Positions 1 to 8,038 are shown, numbered from the stretch's first letter. The stretch: DNA of 28,126 bases from an uncultured Collinsella sp. (GCA_902494535.1 CABUTO010000031.1:1-28126); one strand, 5' to 3'. The notes: generated by a model from the sequence alone, not told the origin. Program-made: numbers and translations.

Positions 1-147
1 CGAACTTCTCAAAACAAAGCAGGCACCCCGGCCCCGGCAATGTAATCTTGGCTGACCAAAGATAGGCCTGCAGCCTCCAAGGCCACAACAGCAAAGTCCC
101 CATTACATTAAAAAAGATCAGCCCCCGCATATCGAAACGGTCGAGAA
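1..147. other. Gene-free left edge
   Basis: No convincing coding region, RNA gene or promoter is visible here. A short 8-bp inverted pair (AATGTAAT at 40-47, ATTACATT at 102-109) is the only structure seen. The segment may belong to the 3' region of a gene outside the window. Confidence 0.4.
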
Positions 148-230
148 GGCTGCCTCCGGGCTGGCGCCCTTCCTCGGAGAAGTTCGCGAAGCCCACTTCT
201 CCGAGGAAGGGCACCAGCCCGGAGGCAGCC
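148..230 (-). terminator. 36-bp hairpin downstream of xfp
   Basis: Inverted arms at 148-183 and 195-230 enclose an 11-nt loop. They match at 35 of 36 positions. The single mismatch is C-A on the plus strand but a G-U wobble in minus-strand RNA, so the structure fits a transcript running out of xfp, whose stop codon lies 28 bp away. There is no T-run directly after the stem; a run of six T on the minus strand comes about 35 nt further on. It probably ends or stabilises the xfp mRNA. It is unusually long for an intrinsic terminator. Confidence 0.6.
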
Positions 231-258
231 CCAGCGCGAAACCGTCCCGGATGCCTAC

Positions 259-2787
259 CTACTCGTTGTCGCCGGCAGTTAGCTGTGTTGCGGAGAGTGC
301 GCCATCGGCAGCGGTTGCGGCTGCGGCGTCGGGCCAGACCCAGTCGGTAAAGGCCGGGTGATCGAAGCCCTCGTCGCACGCGAACTCAAAGGCCTCGGTG
401 CGGAAGGCCTCCCACTCATCAATCTGCTCGGCAAACTTATCGGCGTCGACCATGCGCAGCACGTCGGCGGCCAGGGCCCAGCGGTCCATGTTGTTCAGGC
501 GCAGCATGTCGAACGGCGTAGTCGTGGAGCCCTTCTCCTCGTAGCCGTGGACGCGGAAGGCATCGTGGCCGGGGCGGTTCCAAATCAGACGGCGAATCGT
601 GCCGGCATAGGCATGGAATGCGAAGAGCACGGGCTTCTCACCGCAGCCAAACAGCTCAGCCCAGCGCTCATCGCTTATAGCCTGGTCGTTCTCGCAGACG
701 TTCTGGATCTTGAGCAGGTCGACCACGTTGACGAACCACACCTTAATGCCTAGCTCGCGCAGCATATCGGTTGCAGCCAGAGCCTCGAGCGTCGGTACGT
801 CACCGCACGTGGCGACCACGACGTCGGCCTCGGCGAGCGAGTCGGCAGTCGATGCCCACTCCCAGGCCGCAACGCCCTCGGCGAGCTCGGACTTGGCCTC
901 GTCGACCGTCTGGAAGGTGGGGGCGGGCTGCTTGCCGCAGAAGATGGCGTTGACGCAGTCGGTGGACTGGTAGACACGCTCGGCAACAGCAAGTGCCATG
1001 TTGGCGTCGGCCGGATAGTAGGCATTCACGATATGTGTGTCGTTGGCCTTGTTGAGCAGCAGGTCGATAAAGCCGGGATCCTGGTGCGAGAAGCCGTTGT
1101 GGTCCTGGCGCCAGACATGGCTCGACAGCAAAATGTTGAGACCGCTGATGGGGGCACGCCACGGAATCTCGCGCTTGGTGGCCTCGAGCCACTTGCAGTG
1201 CTGGTTGACCATGGAATCGACGACGTGGACAAAGCTCTCGTAGGAGCTCCACACGCCGGAGCGGCCGGTGAGCACGTAGGCCTCGAGGAAGCCCTCACAC
1301 TGGTGCTCGGACAGCTGTTCGACAACCTTACCGGAACCGGCCAGCAGCTCGTCGTTGGCCTCGTCCCCGTAAAAGCCGGCATCCCACTGCTTTTTGGTCA
1401 CCTTGTAGGCAGCCTGCAGGCGGTTGGACGCGGTCTCGTCGGGACCGAAGATGCGGAAATCGTCCATGTTCTTGGCTAGAACGTCGGCAGTGTACTCGCC
1501 AAAGACGCGGGCGGCCTCGGTGGAGCCCCAGCCGTGACCCTTACTTGTGACGGGAATCTCGTGGGCGTGGATATCGGGGAGCTCGAGCTCGCGACGGACC
1601 TTGCCGCCGTTTGCGTTGGGGTTGGCGCCGATGCGCAGCTCGCCGGTCGGCATAAAGGCCGTTACCTCGGGGCGCACCTGGCCCTCGGGCGTAAAGAGTT
1701 CCTCGGGCCTGTAGGAGCGCAGCCACTCGCGCAACACGCGGAAGTGCTCGTGGGTGTCCTTGGCACTCGCCAGCGGTACCTGATGGGCGCGCCAGGAGTC
1801 CTCGGTCTTCTTGCCATCGATGTGCTTGGGGCAAGTCCAGCCCTTGGGCGTACGGAACACAATCATGGGATAGGCCGGGCGGACCACGGTCTCGCCCGCG
1901 GCGGCCTGGGCCTGTGCGGTGGCCTTGATGTCACAAATTTCGTCAAAGACCTGTTCAAACAGGGCAGCGAAACGCTCGTGGTTGCTTGCATGGCTCTCGT
2001 CGTCAAAACCGGCGACAAAGAAGTGCGGCTTATAGCCCATGCCCTCAAAGAGCTTGGTGAGTTCTTCGTCGGACACGCGAGCAAGAATGGTGGGGTTGGC
2101 GATCTTGTAGCCGTTGAGGTGCAGGATAGGCAGGACGATTCCGTCGGTTGCCGGGTTCACGAGCTTGTTGGACTGCCAAGAAGTCGCGAGCGGACCGGTC
2201 TCGGACTCGCCGTCGCCCACCACGGCCACGGCCAACAGGCTCGGGTTGTCCATGACGGCGCCGTAGGCGTGGCTGAGCGTGTAGCCGAGCTCTCCGCCCT
2301 CGTGGATGGAGCCGGGCGTCTCGGGCGCAAAGTGGCTCGGGATGCCGCCGGGATAAGAGAACTGGCGGAAGAACTTCTGCAGGCCAGCCTCGTCATTGGT
2401 GATGTCAGGACGGATCTCACGGTAGGTGCCATCGAGCAGCGACTGGGCGGTGCCGGCGGGGCCACCGTGGCCCGGGCCCATCAGAAAGATGGCGTTCTGG
2501 TTGTGATCGGCAATAAGGCGGTTGACGTGGCCGAACAGGAAGTTGATGCCGGGCGTGGTGCCCCAGTGGCCGACCAGGCGGTGCTTAACGTCCGGACGAC
2601 CAAAGTCGCGCACCTCACCGGTTTTCTCGTCAACAAAGTCGGGGCGCATCAGCGGGTTGGAGCGAAGGTAAATCTGGCCGACGGACAGGTAGTTCGATGC
2701 GCGCCAATACAGGTCGACGCCCTCGAGCTCGGAAGCCGGCACCTCGTGGCCCAGCTTTTGCCACGGCGTTCCCAGAGTTTTAGCCAT
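259..2787 (-). CDS. xfp: Xylulose-5-phosphate/fructose-6-phosphate phosphoketolase
   Basis: This is a cytosolic thiamine-diphosphate enzyme that splits xylulose-5-P (and often fructose-6-P) with phosphate to acetyl-phosphate plus glyceraldehyde-3-P or erythrose-4-P. The 842-residue length is close to the roughly 800-830 of bacterial phosphoketolases. The N-terminal part carries family signatures such as YWRASNYLSVGQIYL, GHWGTTPG and GPGHGGPA. The ThDP/Mg site GDGESETGP begins at G191. The C-terminal third has the usual SHQDPG segment. The ATG at 2787 is preceded by GAAGGGAC. The gene lies downstream of a LacI-family gene on the same strand and has its own operator-bearing promoter in the 230-bp gap, so it is probably controlled by that regulator. 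A 36-bp hairpin follows it. Identification is firm; substrate preference cannot be read from the sequence. Confidence 0.96.
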   Translation of the reverse strand: MAKTLGTPWQKLGHEVPASELEGVDLYWRASNYLSVGQIYLRSNPLMRPDFVDEKTGEVRDFGRPDVKHRLVGHWGTTPGINFLFGHVNRLIADHNQNAIFLMGPGHGGPAGTAQSLLDGTYREIRPDITNDEAGLQKFFRQFSYPGGIPSHFAPETPGSIHEGGELGYTLSHAYGAVMDNPSLLAVAVVGDGESETGPLATSWQSNKLVNPATDGIVLPILHLNGYKIANPTILARVSDEELTKLFEGMGYKPHFFVAGFDDESHASNHERFAALFEQVFDEICDIKATAQAQAAAGETVVRPAYPMIVFRTPKGWTCPKHIDGKKTEDSWRAHQVPLASAKDTHEHFRVLREWLRSYRPEELFTPEGQVRPEVTAFMPTGELRIGANPNANGGKVRRELELPDIHAHEIPVTSKGHGWGSTEAARVFGEYTADVLAKNMDDFRIFGPDETASNRLQAAYKVTKKQWDAGFYGDEANDELLAGSGKVVEQLSEHQCEGFLEAYVLTGRSGVWSSYESFVHVVDSMVNQHCKWLEATKREIPWRAPISGLNILLSSHVWRQDHNGFSHQDPGFIDLLLNKANDTHIVNAYYPADANMALAVAERVYQSTDCVNAIFCGKQPAPTFQTVDEAKSELAEGVAAWEWASTADSLAEADVVVATCGDVPTLEALAATDMLRELGIKVWFVNVVDLLKIQNVCENDQAISDERWAELFGCGEKPVLFAFHAYAGTIRRLIWNRPGHDAFRVHGYEEKGSTTTPFDMLRLNNMDRWALAADVLRMVDADKFAEQIDEWEAFRTEAFEFACDEGFDHPAFTDWVWPDAAAATAADGALSATQLTAGDNE

Positions 2788-2845
2788 TGTTTATGTCCCT
2801 TCGCTGTATGGTCACCCTCCAATACGGCAACCTTTCATTGGGACA

Positions 2846-2874
2846 AGTATATTTGCTAAAACGTTTTATCAGTA
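2846..2874 (-). promoter_or_regulatory. Candidate xfp promoter
   Basis: On the minus strand a TATACT -10 box (2846-2851) is preceded at 17 nt by a weak -35 (TACTGA, 2869-2874). The palindrome TAAAACGTTTTA lies in the spacer, so a bound repressor would block polymerase. The -10 is good and the -35 poor; the assignment is an inference. Confidence 0.45.
2857..2868. promoter_or_regulatory. LacI-type operator O1 of xfp
   Basis: TAAAACGTTTTA is a perfect 12-bp palindrome with the central CG typical of LacI/GalR-family operators. It sits between the candidate -35 and -10 of xfp and next to a gene for a LacI-family regulator. Confidence 0.6.
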
Positions 2875-2875
2875 T

Positions 2876-2891
2876 GGAAAAACGTTTTACC
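2876..2891. promoter_or_regulatory. LacI-type operator O2 of xfp
   Basis: GG-N-AAAACGTTTT-N-CC is a palindrome whose centre (2883.5) is exactly 21 bp, two helical turns, from the centre of O1 (2862.5). Two dimers could thus bind the same DNA face. It lies just upstream of the candidate -35. Confidence 0.55.
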
Positions 2892-2991
2892 ATCCTGATT
2901 TACTATGTTGACAGGCAGAAGCAGGCATTCACCTGCGGCATTGCCTGTCACAGGTGCTCCACATTCAGTCTCTGCAAATTGATAAACGTGT

Positions 2992-4020
2992 TTAGTTATG
3001 TTTAGTAAGTTCGAGCACGCTGTCCTTAACGATAAGCGCCGGCTCCAGAACGACCTCTTCGGCGCGCCTACCGCCCCTACCGGCAAGACGCTTGGACATG
3101 CAGCCAAAAGCATGCTCGGCAAGGACACCAGGATCCTGCTCAATCGCGGTCAGCGCCGGCTCAAAGAGAACGTCGGCCGCCGAGTTGTCATAGCTCACCA
3201 CCGAGATATCGTCCGGAATGCTCTTTCCCATCTCGTGCAGGCGCTTGAGCAGACCCAGCGCAATGTTGTCCGAGCTTGCGAACACGGCAGTGGCGTCGGT
3301 TGCGAGCACCGCCTCCGAGGCCTCGTAGGCGCTCGGAATGTAGTACTCGCTCTCAAACTCCAAACGCGCGTCGATCGGCAGGCCAACCTCGCGCAGCGCG
3401 CGCTCATAGCCGGCAAGTCGCTTGCGGCCCGTATTGGAACGGCGCGCGTTAACCAAGCAGGCAATACGACGGTGGCCTTGCTCGATCAAGTAGCGGGTAG
3501 CCATGTAGCCACCCATCTCGTGGTCGAACATCACCTTGTCGCACTCGAGTCCCTCAATGGCACGGTCGACCATAACAGCCGGGATAGGCAGATGGCTGAC
3601 CTCTTCGCGCAGGGCGCGGTCGTCCGAGAACTCGTCGCCCACGACCAAGAACACACCATCGACGCCGCGCGTCACCAGCTGGCGCAGGAGCTCCAGATCG
3701 TCCTCGGCACTTCCACCCGAGCTGGTAATAAAGAGCGCGTAGCCGTCCTCGCGACAACGCTTTTCCAGGCTTCCGGCGAGCGAGGCAAAAAAGCGGCTCT
3801 CGATGTTGGGAACGATAAGGCCCAGCGTGCGCGACTCGCGCATGACCAGGCTGCGCGCAATCTGGTTAGGAACATAGTGGTTGCGCGCCGCGACCTCTTT
3901 GATGCGCTTGCGGTTTTCTTCCGAGATACGACAAGGCCGATTGTTAAGGACAAGCGAGACCGATGAGGGGGAAAGCCCCACCTCCTGGGCAATCTGCTTA
4001 AGAGTAACTTTGTTACCCAT
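2992..4020 (-). CDS. LacI/GalR-family transcriptional regulator
   Basis: This is a DNA-binding regulator with a sugar-binding core. From the chosen start it is 342 residues. The helix-turn-helix occupies about residues 5-26 (VTLKQIAQEVGLSPSSVSLV), followed by the hinge-helix pattern YVPNQIARSL near residues 50-60. A periplasmic-binding-protein-like effector domain runs from about residue 65 (LGLIVPNIESRFFA) to the end. An upstream in-frame ATG at 4092 would add 24 residues before the HTH, which is atypical. The ATG at 4020 has GGAAGGAG four bases upstream and puts the HTH at the N-terminus as in the family. It lies 204 bp upstream of xfp in the same direction, and TAAAACGTTTTA-type palindromes in that gap make xfp its most likely target. 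A similar palindrome upstream of its own start suggests autoregulation. The effector is unknown. Confidence 0.9.
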   Translation of the reverse strand: MGNKVTLKQIAQEVGLSPSSVSLVLNNRPCRISEENRKRIKEVAARNHYVPNQIARSLVMRESRTLGLIVPNIESRFFASLAGSLEKRCREDGYALFITSSGGSAEDDLELLRQLVTRGVDGVFLVVGDEFSDDRALREEVSHLPIPAVMVDRAIEGLECDKVMFDHEMGGYMATRYLIEQGHRRIACLVNARRSNTGRKRLAGYERALREVGLPIDARLEFESEYYIPSAYEASEAVLATDATAVFASSDNIALGLLKRLHEMGKSIPDDISVVSYDNSAADVLFEPALTAIEQDPGVLAEHAFGCMSKRLAGRGGRRAEEVVLEPALIVKDSVLELTKHN

Positions 4021-4082
4021 CTCGCTCCTTCCGAGTATTCGCGCAATCTCTTGAAAGTATAGCGACCGTCCCTCTACCTTGA

Positions 4083-4099
4083 TGATAAACACTTTATCA
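4083..4099. promoter_or_regulatory. Possible autoregulatory operator of the LacI-family gene
   Basis: TGATAAACACTTTATCA has perfect 7-bp arms around CAC. It resembles O1 of xfp read on the minus strand (TGATAAAACGTTTTAGCA), but with an odd centre. It lies about 65 bp upstream of the regulator start. Confidence 0.4.
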
Positions 4100-4129
4100 A
4101 TCCGGTAGACGGCTGTTTTATCGCCGCGA

Positions 4130-4195
4130 TTGGTGCAAAGTAACCTGACCCCTTTGCACTATGTGATGCATTGGGGCCAGGTTACTTTGCACCAA
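4130..4195. repeat. 18-bp perfect inverted repeat between divergent genes
   Basis: TTGGTGCAAAGTAACCTG at 4130-4147 is exactly mirrored by CAGGTTACTTTGCACCAA at 4178-4195. After one A-C mismatch the stem continues with CCCC/GGGG. The element sits between the LacI-family gene and murB, which diverge. It may be a REP-like element, a hairpin in the murB leader or a binding site; nothing in the window decides. Confidence 0.6.
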
Positions 4196-4260
4196 ATCCA
4201 TCCGGGTGGGGTATATTGCATTCGATTGATGAAAACGACCACCATAAGGCGGATATTCGT

Positions 4261-5223
4261 ATGCACGAGAATGACTTTTTTAACGAGAACCTGCTCTGCG
4301 CGCTCGCCGGTGTTGCCGGCGAGGACAACGTGCTCATGAGCGAGCCCATGCGCGACCACACCACGTTTAAGATCGGCGGCCCGGCCGATGTCTTTGTCAC
4401 GCCCGACACCGAGCAGGGACTCGTCGCCACGCTTGACACCTGCTACCGCTGCGATCTGCCGCTCACCATCGTGGGCAACGGCTCCGACCTGCTCGTTGGT
4501 GACAAGGGTATCCGCGGTGTCGTCGTGGCACTGGGCGAAGGCCTCTCTAACATCACCGTCGACGGCACACATGTTACGGCGGCAGCCGGCGCGCTGCTCT
4601 CGGACGTAGCGGCCGCGGCAGCCGAGACTGATCTTACCGGCATGGAGCCCCTCTCGGGCATCCCCGGCTCGGTCGGCGGCGCCTGCTATATGAACGCCGG
4701 TGCCTATGGCGCCTGCATGGCCGATGTTTTGGAGTCCGTGCGCGTCTATAAGCCCGCCCGCGTGCTCGACGACGGCACCCGCGGCAGCGGCAATATCATT
4801 GAGTTCGATGTCGACGAGCTTAACCTGGGCTATCGCAAGAGCCGTATCGCCGACGACGGCCTTATCGTGCTCTCTGCCACCTTTAACCTTGCCCCGGGCA
4901 ACGCCGCGATGATCAAAGCCGACATGGACGACTACCGCCAGCGCCGCGAGGACAAGCAGCCACTCGACATGCCGAGCGCCGGCTCCACCTTCAAGCGCCC
5001 CGAGGGCCACTTTGCCGGCAAACTCATCATGGATGCCGGCCTGCGCGGCCACGCCGTCGGCGGCGCCCAGGTGAGCGAAAAACACTGCGGCTTCATCGTC
5101 AACGCCGACCACGCCACCGCCGCCGACGTCGACGAACTCATCCGCCACATTCAAGCAACCGTCAAGGACCAATTCGGAGTAGACCTACAACCCGAAGTCT
5201 ACCGAATCGGCGAATTCCTTTAA
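4261..5223 (+). CDS. murB: UDP-N-acetylenolpyruvoylglucosamine reductase
   Basis: MurB reduces UDP-GlcNAc-enolpyruvate to UDP-MurNAc with NADPH and FAD, the second committed step of peptidoglycan precursor synthesis in the cytosol. The 320-residue protein has the FAD-binding N-terminal part (TFKIGGPADVFV, then VGNGSDLLVGDKGIRGVVV) and GIPGSVGGACYMNAGAYG. The expected catalytic residues are visible: R192 in YRKSR, S242 in GSTFKRP and E312 in QPEVYRIG. The YRKS form and absence of the extra Tyr loop point to the Gram-positive type II MurB. The open frame runs back to an ATG at 4171, but those 30 residues have no MurB similarity and lie in the inverted repeat. The ATG at 4261 is preceded by AAGGCGGA. 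A clear terminator follows the stop. Confidence 0.95.
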   Translation: MHENDFFNENLLCALAGVAGEDNVLMSEPMRDHTTFKIGGPADVFVTPDTEQGLVATLDTCYRCDLPLTIVGNGSDLLVGDKGIRGVVVALGEGLSNITVDGTHVTAAAGALLSDVAAAAAETDLTGMEPLSGIPGSVGGACYMNAGAYGACMADVLESVRVYKPARVLDDGTRGSGNIIEFDVDELNLGYRKSRIADDGLIVLSATFNLAPGNAAMIKADMDDYRQRREDKQPLDMPSAGSTFKRPEGHFAGKLIMDAGLRGHAVGGAQVSEKHCGFIVNADHATAADVDELIRHIQATVKDQFGVDLQPEVYRIGEFL

Positions 5224-5228
5224 CAAAG

Positions 5229-5260
5229 AAGGCCCCGAAAGGGGCCTTCACTTTCTTTTA
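5229..5260 (+). terminator. murB intrinsic terminator
   Basis: AAGGCCCC-GAAA-GGGGCCTT is a perfect 8-bp stem with a GAAA tetraloop, followed by a T-rich stretch (CACTTTCTTTTA). It starts five bases after the murB stop. Confidence 0.85.
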
Positions 5261-5304
5261 TTCAGACAACCAGTCCGGTGAGTCGTGCTCAGGACCCGAG
5301 AGGA

Positions 5305-5434
5305 CCGCGTGCCCGCCCGCAATATATTTGATTGATCGCGAGTTCCGCACGCAAAGAAGGCCACTTAATGTGGCCTTCGTCTTGCGCAGGACTGCCCGAG
5401 CAGGCAATCAAATATATTGCGGGCGGGCACGCGG
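5305..5434. repeat. Composite palindrome, copy A (conserved core, private arms)
   Basis: Perfect 30-bp inverted arms (5305-5334 and 5405-5434) enclose a 70-nt core (5335-5404). The core begins ATCGCGAGTTCCGCACG, has a terminator-like stem AAGGCCAC-TTAAT-GTGGCCTT at its apex and ends GAGCAGG. The same core occurs at 23265-23333 and, reversed, at 28018-28087. The arms of this copy (GC-rich outside, AT-rich inside) do not match the other copies. It lies in a convergent intergenic region, 11 bp past the stop of the minus-strand peptidase gene and 44 bp past the murB terminator. No open frame, transposase or target-site duplication is visible. Confidence 0.9.
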
Positions 5435-5445
5435 CCCCGTCGGCT

Positions 5446-6651
5446 TTACGACAGCGCAATACCGCCGAGCCAGCCCCAGCGCACGCCAGAGCCAGTGCCG
5501 TAGAACCCAATGAACGAGTCAAGCGACTTAGACGTAATGGCGCCCTCGTTGCTCATAACGATGCCGCCGCCAACATAGATGCCCACGTGTCCGTACAGCA
5601 GACCCGGCGTACCGGTGCCACTGTGCGACGAGTCGGCCACGATCATGCCCACCTGCAGCGCCGAACGATCGGAGCTGTAGCACCAGGCGTTAAACATGTC
5701 GCACGCGTTGCCGCCAAAGTAGCCCACGCCGGCGTTGCGGAACACGTTGGTAACCCAGGCGGCGCACCAGTTCAGGCCAGGCGAAGGCGTGGAGTAGCAT
5801 GCATTGACGACGGCCTGCTGCTTGCCCGAGCCGGCATTCTGCTGCGGGGTGCCGCCGGCATACGAGCCGCCACCCGAGCTTGAACCACCCGAATAGGAAT
5901 TGTTCTTGTTTGCGGCAGCCGCGGCAGCGGCAGCCTTCTTGGCAGCTTCCTCGGCCTGAGCGGCAGCGAGAATCTCGGAATCGCGCTGGGCCATGAGCTC
6001 CTTAACATCATCGGAAAGGCCGTTCAGAACCGTCTGGACCTCCTGCTGCTTGGCCTGCATGTCCTGCATCTGAGCAGTCTGCTGGTCCTTGAGCTTCTCC
6101 AGGTCGGCCTTCTGCGACTCGAGCTCGGACTTCTGCGTATCGAGCTCTTTCTGGATGGTCTGGATGTCCTCGATGGCGTCACGGTCGCTCTTGTTGATCT
6201 TCTCGACGTAATGCGCGTTGGCGACGAGCTCCTCAAACGAACCAGAAGCGAGCAGCAACGACAAGATGTTGGTGCCGCCCGACTTATAGCTGGCGGCAAC
6301 GCGATCGGAAAGATCGCTGCGCTTCTCTTTGAGCTCGGCCTTCTTGGTGTCGATCTGAGCCTGCGTCTCGTCAATCTGGCCCTGTACGCCCTCGATATCG
6401 CTGAGGGTCTGGGCATTCTTGTTGGCGAGCGTCGCGTACTCATTAGCGATGCTGTCGAGCTGGGCCTGGACCTCGTCGAGCTGGGCCTGGGCGGCATTCA
6501 GTTTGTCGGTGGTTTCTTGGCTGGCCTCAGCCGCATGGGCGCGGGCGGGCAGGCCAAAAAGAACAGCCGCGGAAGCAGCACCGAAAAGAGCCTTAAGGGC
6601 AGTGCGGCGCGAAAGCTCCTGCGTAAAGATGGAATCGTTGTTTGGTGACAT
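5446..6651 (-). CDS. Secreted coiled-coil cysteine peptidase (CwlO/NlpC-CHAP type)
   Basis: This is a likely peptidoglycan hydrolase acting outside the membrane. Residues 1-40 form a signal peptide with twin arginines (SRRTALKAL) and an AHA cleavage site, so Tat export is plausible. Residues about 45-235 are a long coiled coil with heptad-like Q/E/L/K pattern, interrupted around 120-140 (SYKSGGTNILSLLLASGS), as in CwlO and RipA-like proteins. An Ala-rich stretch and a Gly/Ser linker lead to a C-terminal papain-like domain. C296 in LNWCAAWV and H355 in LYGHVGIYVGGG are the probable catalytic pair; the Cys context looks more CHAP/amidase-like than classical NlpC (DCSG). The ATG at 6651 has GGAGTACAT upstream. 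It converges with murB. Confidence 0.88.
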   Translation of the reverse strand: MSPNNDSIFTQELSRRTALKALFGAASAAVLFGLPARAHAAEASQETTDKLNAAQAQLDEVQAQLDSIANEYATLANKNAQTLSDIEGVQGQIDETQAQIDTKKAELKEKRSDLSDRVAASYKSGGTNILSLLLASGSFEELVANAHYVEKINKSDRDAIEDIQTIQKELDTQKSELESQKADLEKLKDQQTAQMQDMQAKQQEVQTVLNGLSDDVKELMAQRDSEILAAAQAEEAAKKAAAAAAAANKNNSYSGGSSSGGGSYAGGTPQQNAGSGKQQAVVNACYSTPSPGLNWCAAWVTNVFRNAGVGYFGGNACDMFNAWCYSSDRSALQVGMIVADSSHSGTGTPGLLYGHVGIYVGGGIVMSNEGAITSKSLDSFIGFYGTGSGVRWGWLGGIALS

Positions 6652-6876
6652 ATGTACTCCGTTACATGCTTATTTATATGTCGCTCAACTTAAACATATT
6701 AACGCACATCGCGCTTGTCCCAACTATTTCCACGAACGGCTGGAAAAGCATGGTCAGCGGCTCGCAAATACGTCCCACACCAAAGGTAAGGATTATGCAA
6801 ATAACACCCTATGAGTACGTTAACATCAATCCTCTGGTTTTCCTGCCCCGCGTGTTTTGGGCGCCCCCAGCTGCGC

Positions 6877-6882
6877 TATACT
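6877..6882 (+). promoter_or_regulatory. Candidate galE -10 box
   Basis: TATACT lies 38 bp upstream of galE in an AT-poor context. No good -35 is visible at the usual distance, so this is weak. The rest of the 268-bp gap between the divergent peptidase gene and galE shows nothing further that I can support. Confidence 0.3.
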
Positions 6883-6919
6883 CCCCTCAAGAAGTGTTCC
6901 TGATTCGATAGGAGACTAC

Positions 6920-7981
6920 ATGTCCAAAGCACTCGACCCCAAAGACACCTGCGTCCTCGTTACCGGCGGCGCCGGCTTTATCGGCTCGCACACCGTCGTT
7001 CAGCTGCTCGAGGGTGGCTACCAGGTTGTCATCGTCGATGACCTCTCCAACTCCAGCGCCGTTGCCATCGACCGCGTCAAGACCATCGTGGGCGACGAGG
7101 CCGCCAAGAACCTCACCTTCTACGAGGCCAACGTGCTCGACCGCGATGCGATGAACAAGATCTTCGATACCCACCAGATCGACCGCGTCATCCACTTCGC
7201 CGGCTTTAAGGCCGTTGGCGAGTCGGTGAGCAAGCCCGTCGAGTACTACCACAACAATATCGAGAACACCCTGGTGCTCATCGATGTCATGCGCAACCAC
7301 GGTTGTAAGTCCATCATCTTCTCGAGCTCTTCGACCGTCTACGGCGATCCGGACAATCCGCCCGTCACCGAAGAGGACCCCAAGAAGCCCGCGACCAACC
7401 CCTATGGTTGGACCAAGTGGATGATTGAGCAGATCCTCATGGACGTCCACACCGCCGACCCCGAGTGGGACGTCGTGCTGCTCCGTTACTTCAATCCCAT
7501 CGGTGCCCATCCGTCGGGCCTGATCGGCGAGGACCCCAAGGGCATCCCCAACAACCTGGTGCCCTACGTCGCCCAGGTCGCCGTCGGTAAGCTCGAGGCC
7601 GTTCAGGTCTTTGGCAACGACTACCCCACCCCCGACGGCACCGGCGTGCGCGACTACATCCACGTGTGCGACCTGGCATCTGGTCACGTTGCCGCCCTCA
7701 ACTGGATGAACGGCAAGACCGGCGTCGAGATCTTTAACCTGGGCACCGGCACCGGCACCTCGGTACTCGAGGTCGTCGCCGCCTTCTCCAAGGCCTGCGG
7801 CAAGGAGCTGCCCTACGTGATTCGCGAGCGCCGTGCCGGCGATATCGCCGCCAACTGGTGCGATGCCTCCAAGGCCGAACGCATGATGGGCTGGAAGGCC
7901 CAGTACGACATCGCGGACATGTGCCGCGACAGCTGGAATTGGCAGAGCCATAACCCCAACGGCTTCGCCGACGCCGAGTAG
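6920..7981 (+). CDS. galE: UDP-glucose 4-epimerase
   Basis: GalE interconverts UDP-galactose and UDP-glucose in the Leloir pathway and supplies UDP-galactose for glycans. The 353-residue protein starts with a Rossmann NAD site, TGGAGFIGSHT at 15-25. The short-chain dehydrogenase catalytic set is present: SSSSTVYG at 135-142 and Y162-x3-K166 in NPYGWTKWM. Family motifs RYFNPIGAHPSG and the C-terminal RRAGDIA are also visible. The frame is open from 6857, but ATG 6920 has AGGAG at the right distance and begins just before the Rossmann motif. It precedes malQ and glgP on the same strand but ends in its own terminator, so it is probably a separate unit. Confidence 0.96.
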   Translation: MSKALDPKDTCVLVTGGAGFIGSHTVVQLLEGGYQVVIVDDLSNSSAVAIDRVKTIVGDEAAKNLTFYEANVLDRDAMNKIFDTHQIDRVIHFAGFKAVGESVSKPVEYYHNNIENTLVLIDVMRNHGCKSIIFSSSSTVYGDPDNPPVTEEDPKKPATNPYGWTKWMIEQILMDVHTADPEWDVVLLRYFNPIGAHPSGLIGEDPKGIPNNLVPYVAQVAVGKLEAVQVFGNDYPTPDGTGVRDYIHVCDLASGHVAALNWMNGKTGVEIFNLGTGTGTSVLEVVAAFSKACGKELPYVIRERRAGDIAANWCDASKAERMMGWKAQYDIADMCRDSWNWQSHNPNGFADAE

Positions 7982-8003
7982 ATAAAACCTACATAGCGTT
8001 CTT

Positions 8004-8038
8004 GCCCCGGTCTCACGATGCGAGACCGGGGCTTTTTT
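8004..8038 (+). terminator. galE intrinsic terminator
   Basis: GCCCCGGTCTC (8004-8014) pairs with GAGACCGGGGC (8022-8032), followed by six T. This is a textbook terminator 23 bp after the galE stop. Confidence 0.92.

Noticed and set aside
1534..2859. Long plus-strand frame of 441 codons opposite xfp
   Set aside because: It is antisense to a firmly identified gene. It arises from the strong G/C third-position bias and shows no family motifs.
5305..5434. Retron, integron attC or IS element as explanation of the composite palindrome
   Set aside because: No reverse transcriptase, integrase or transposase frame lies near any copy, and attC core sites and target-site duplications are not visible.
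5289..5883. Small frames running through composite palindrome A
   Set aside because: They exist in both directions, change entirely with the arm sequence in other copies and have no ribosome binding sites.
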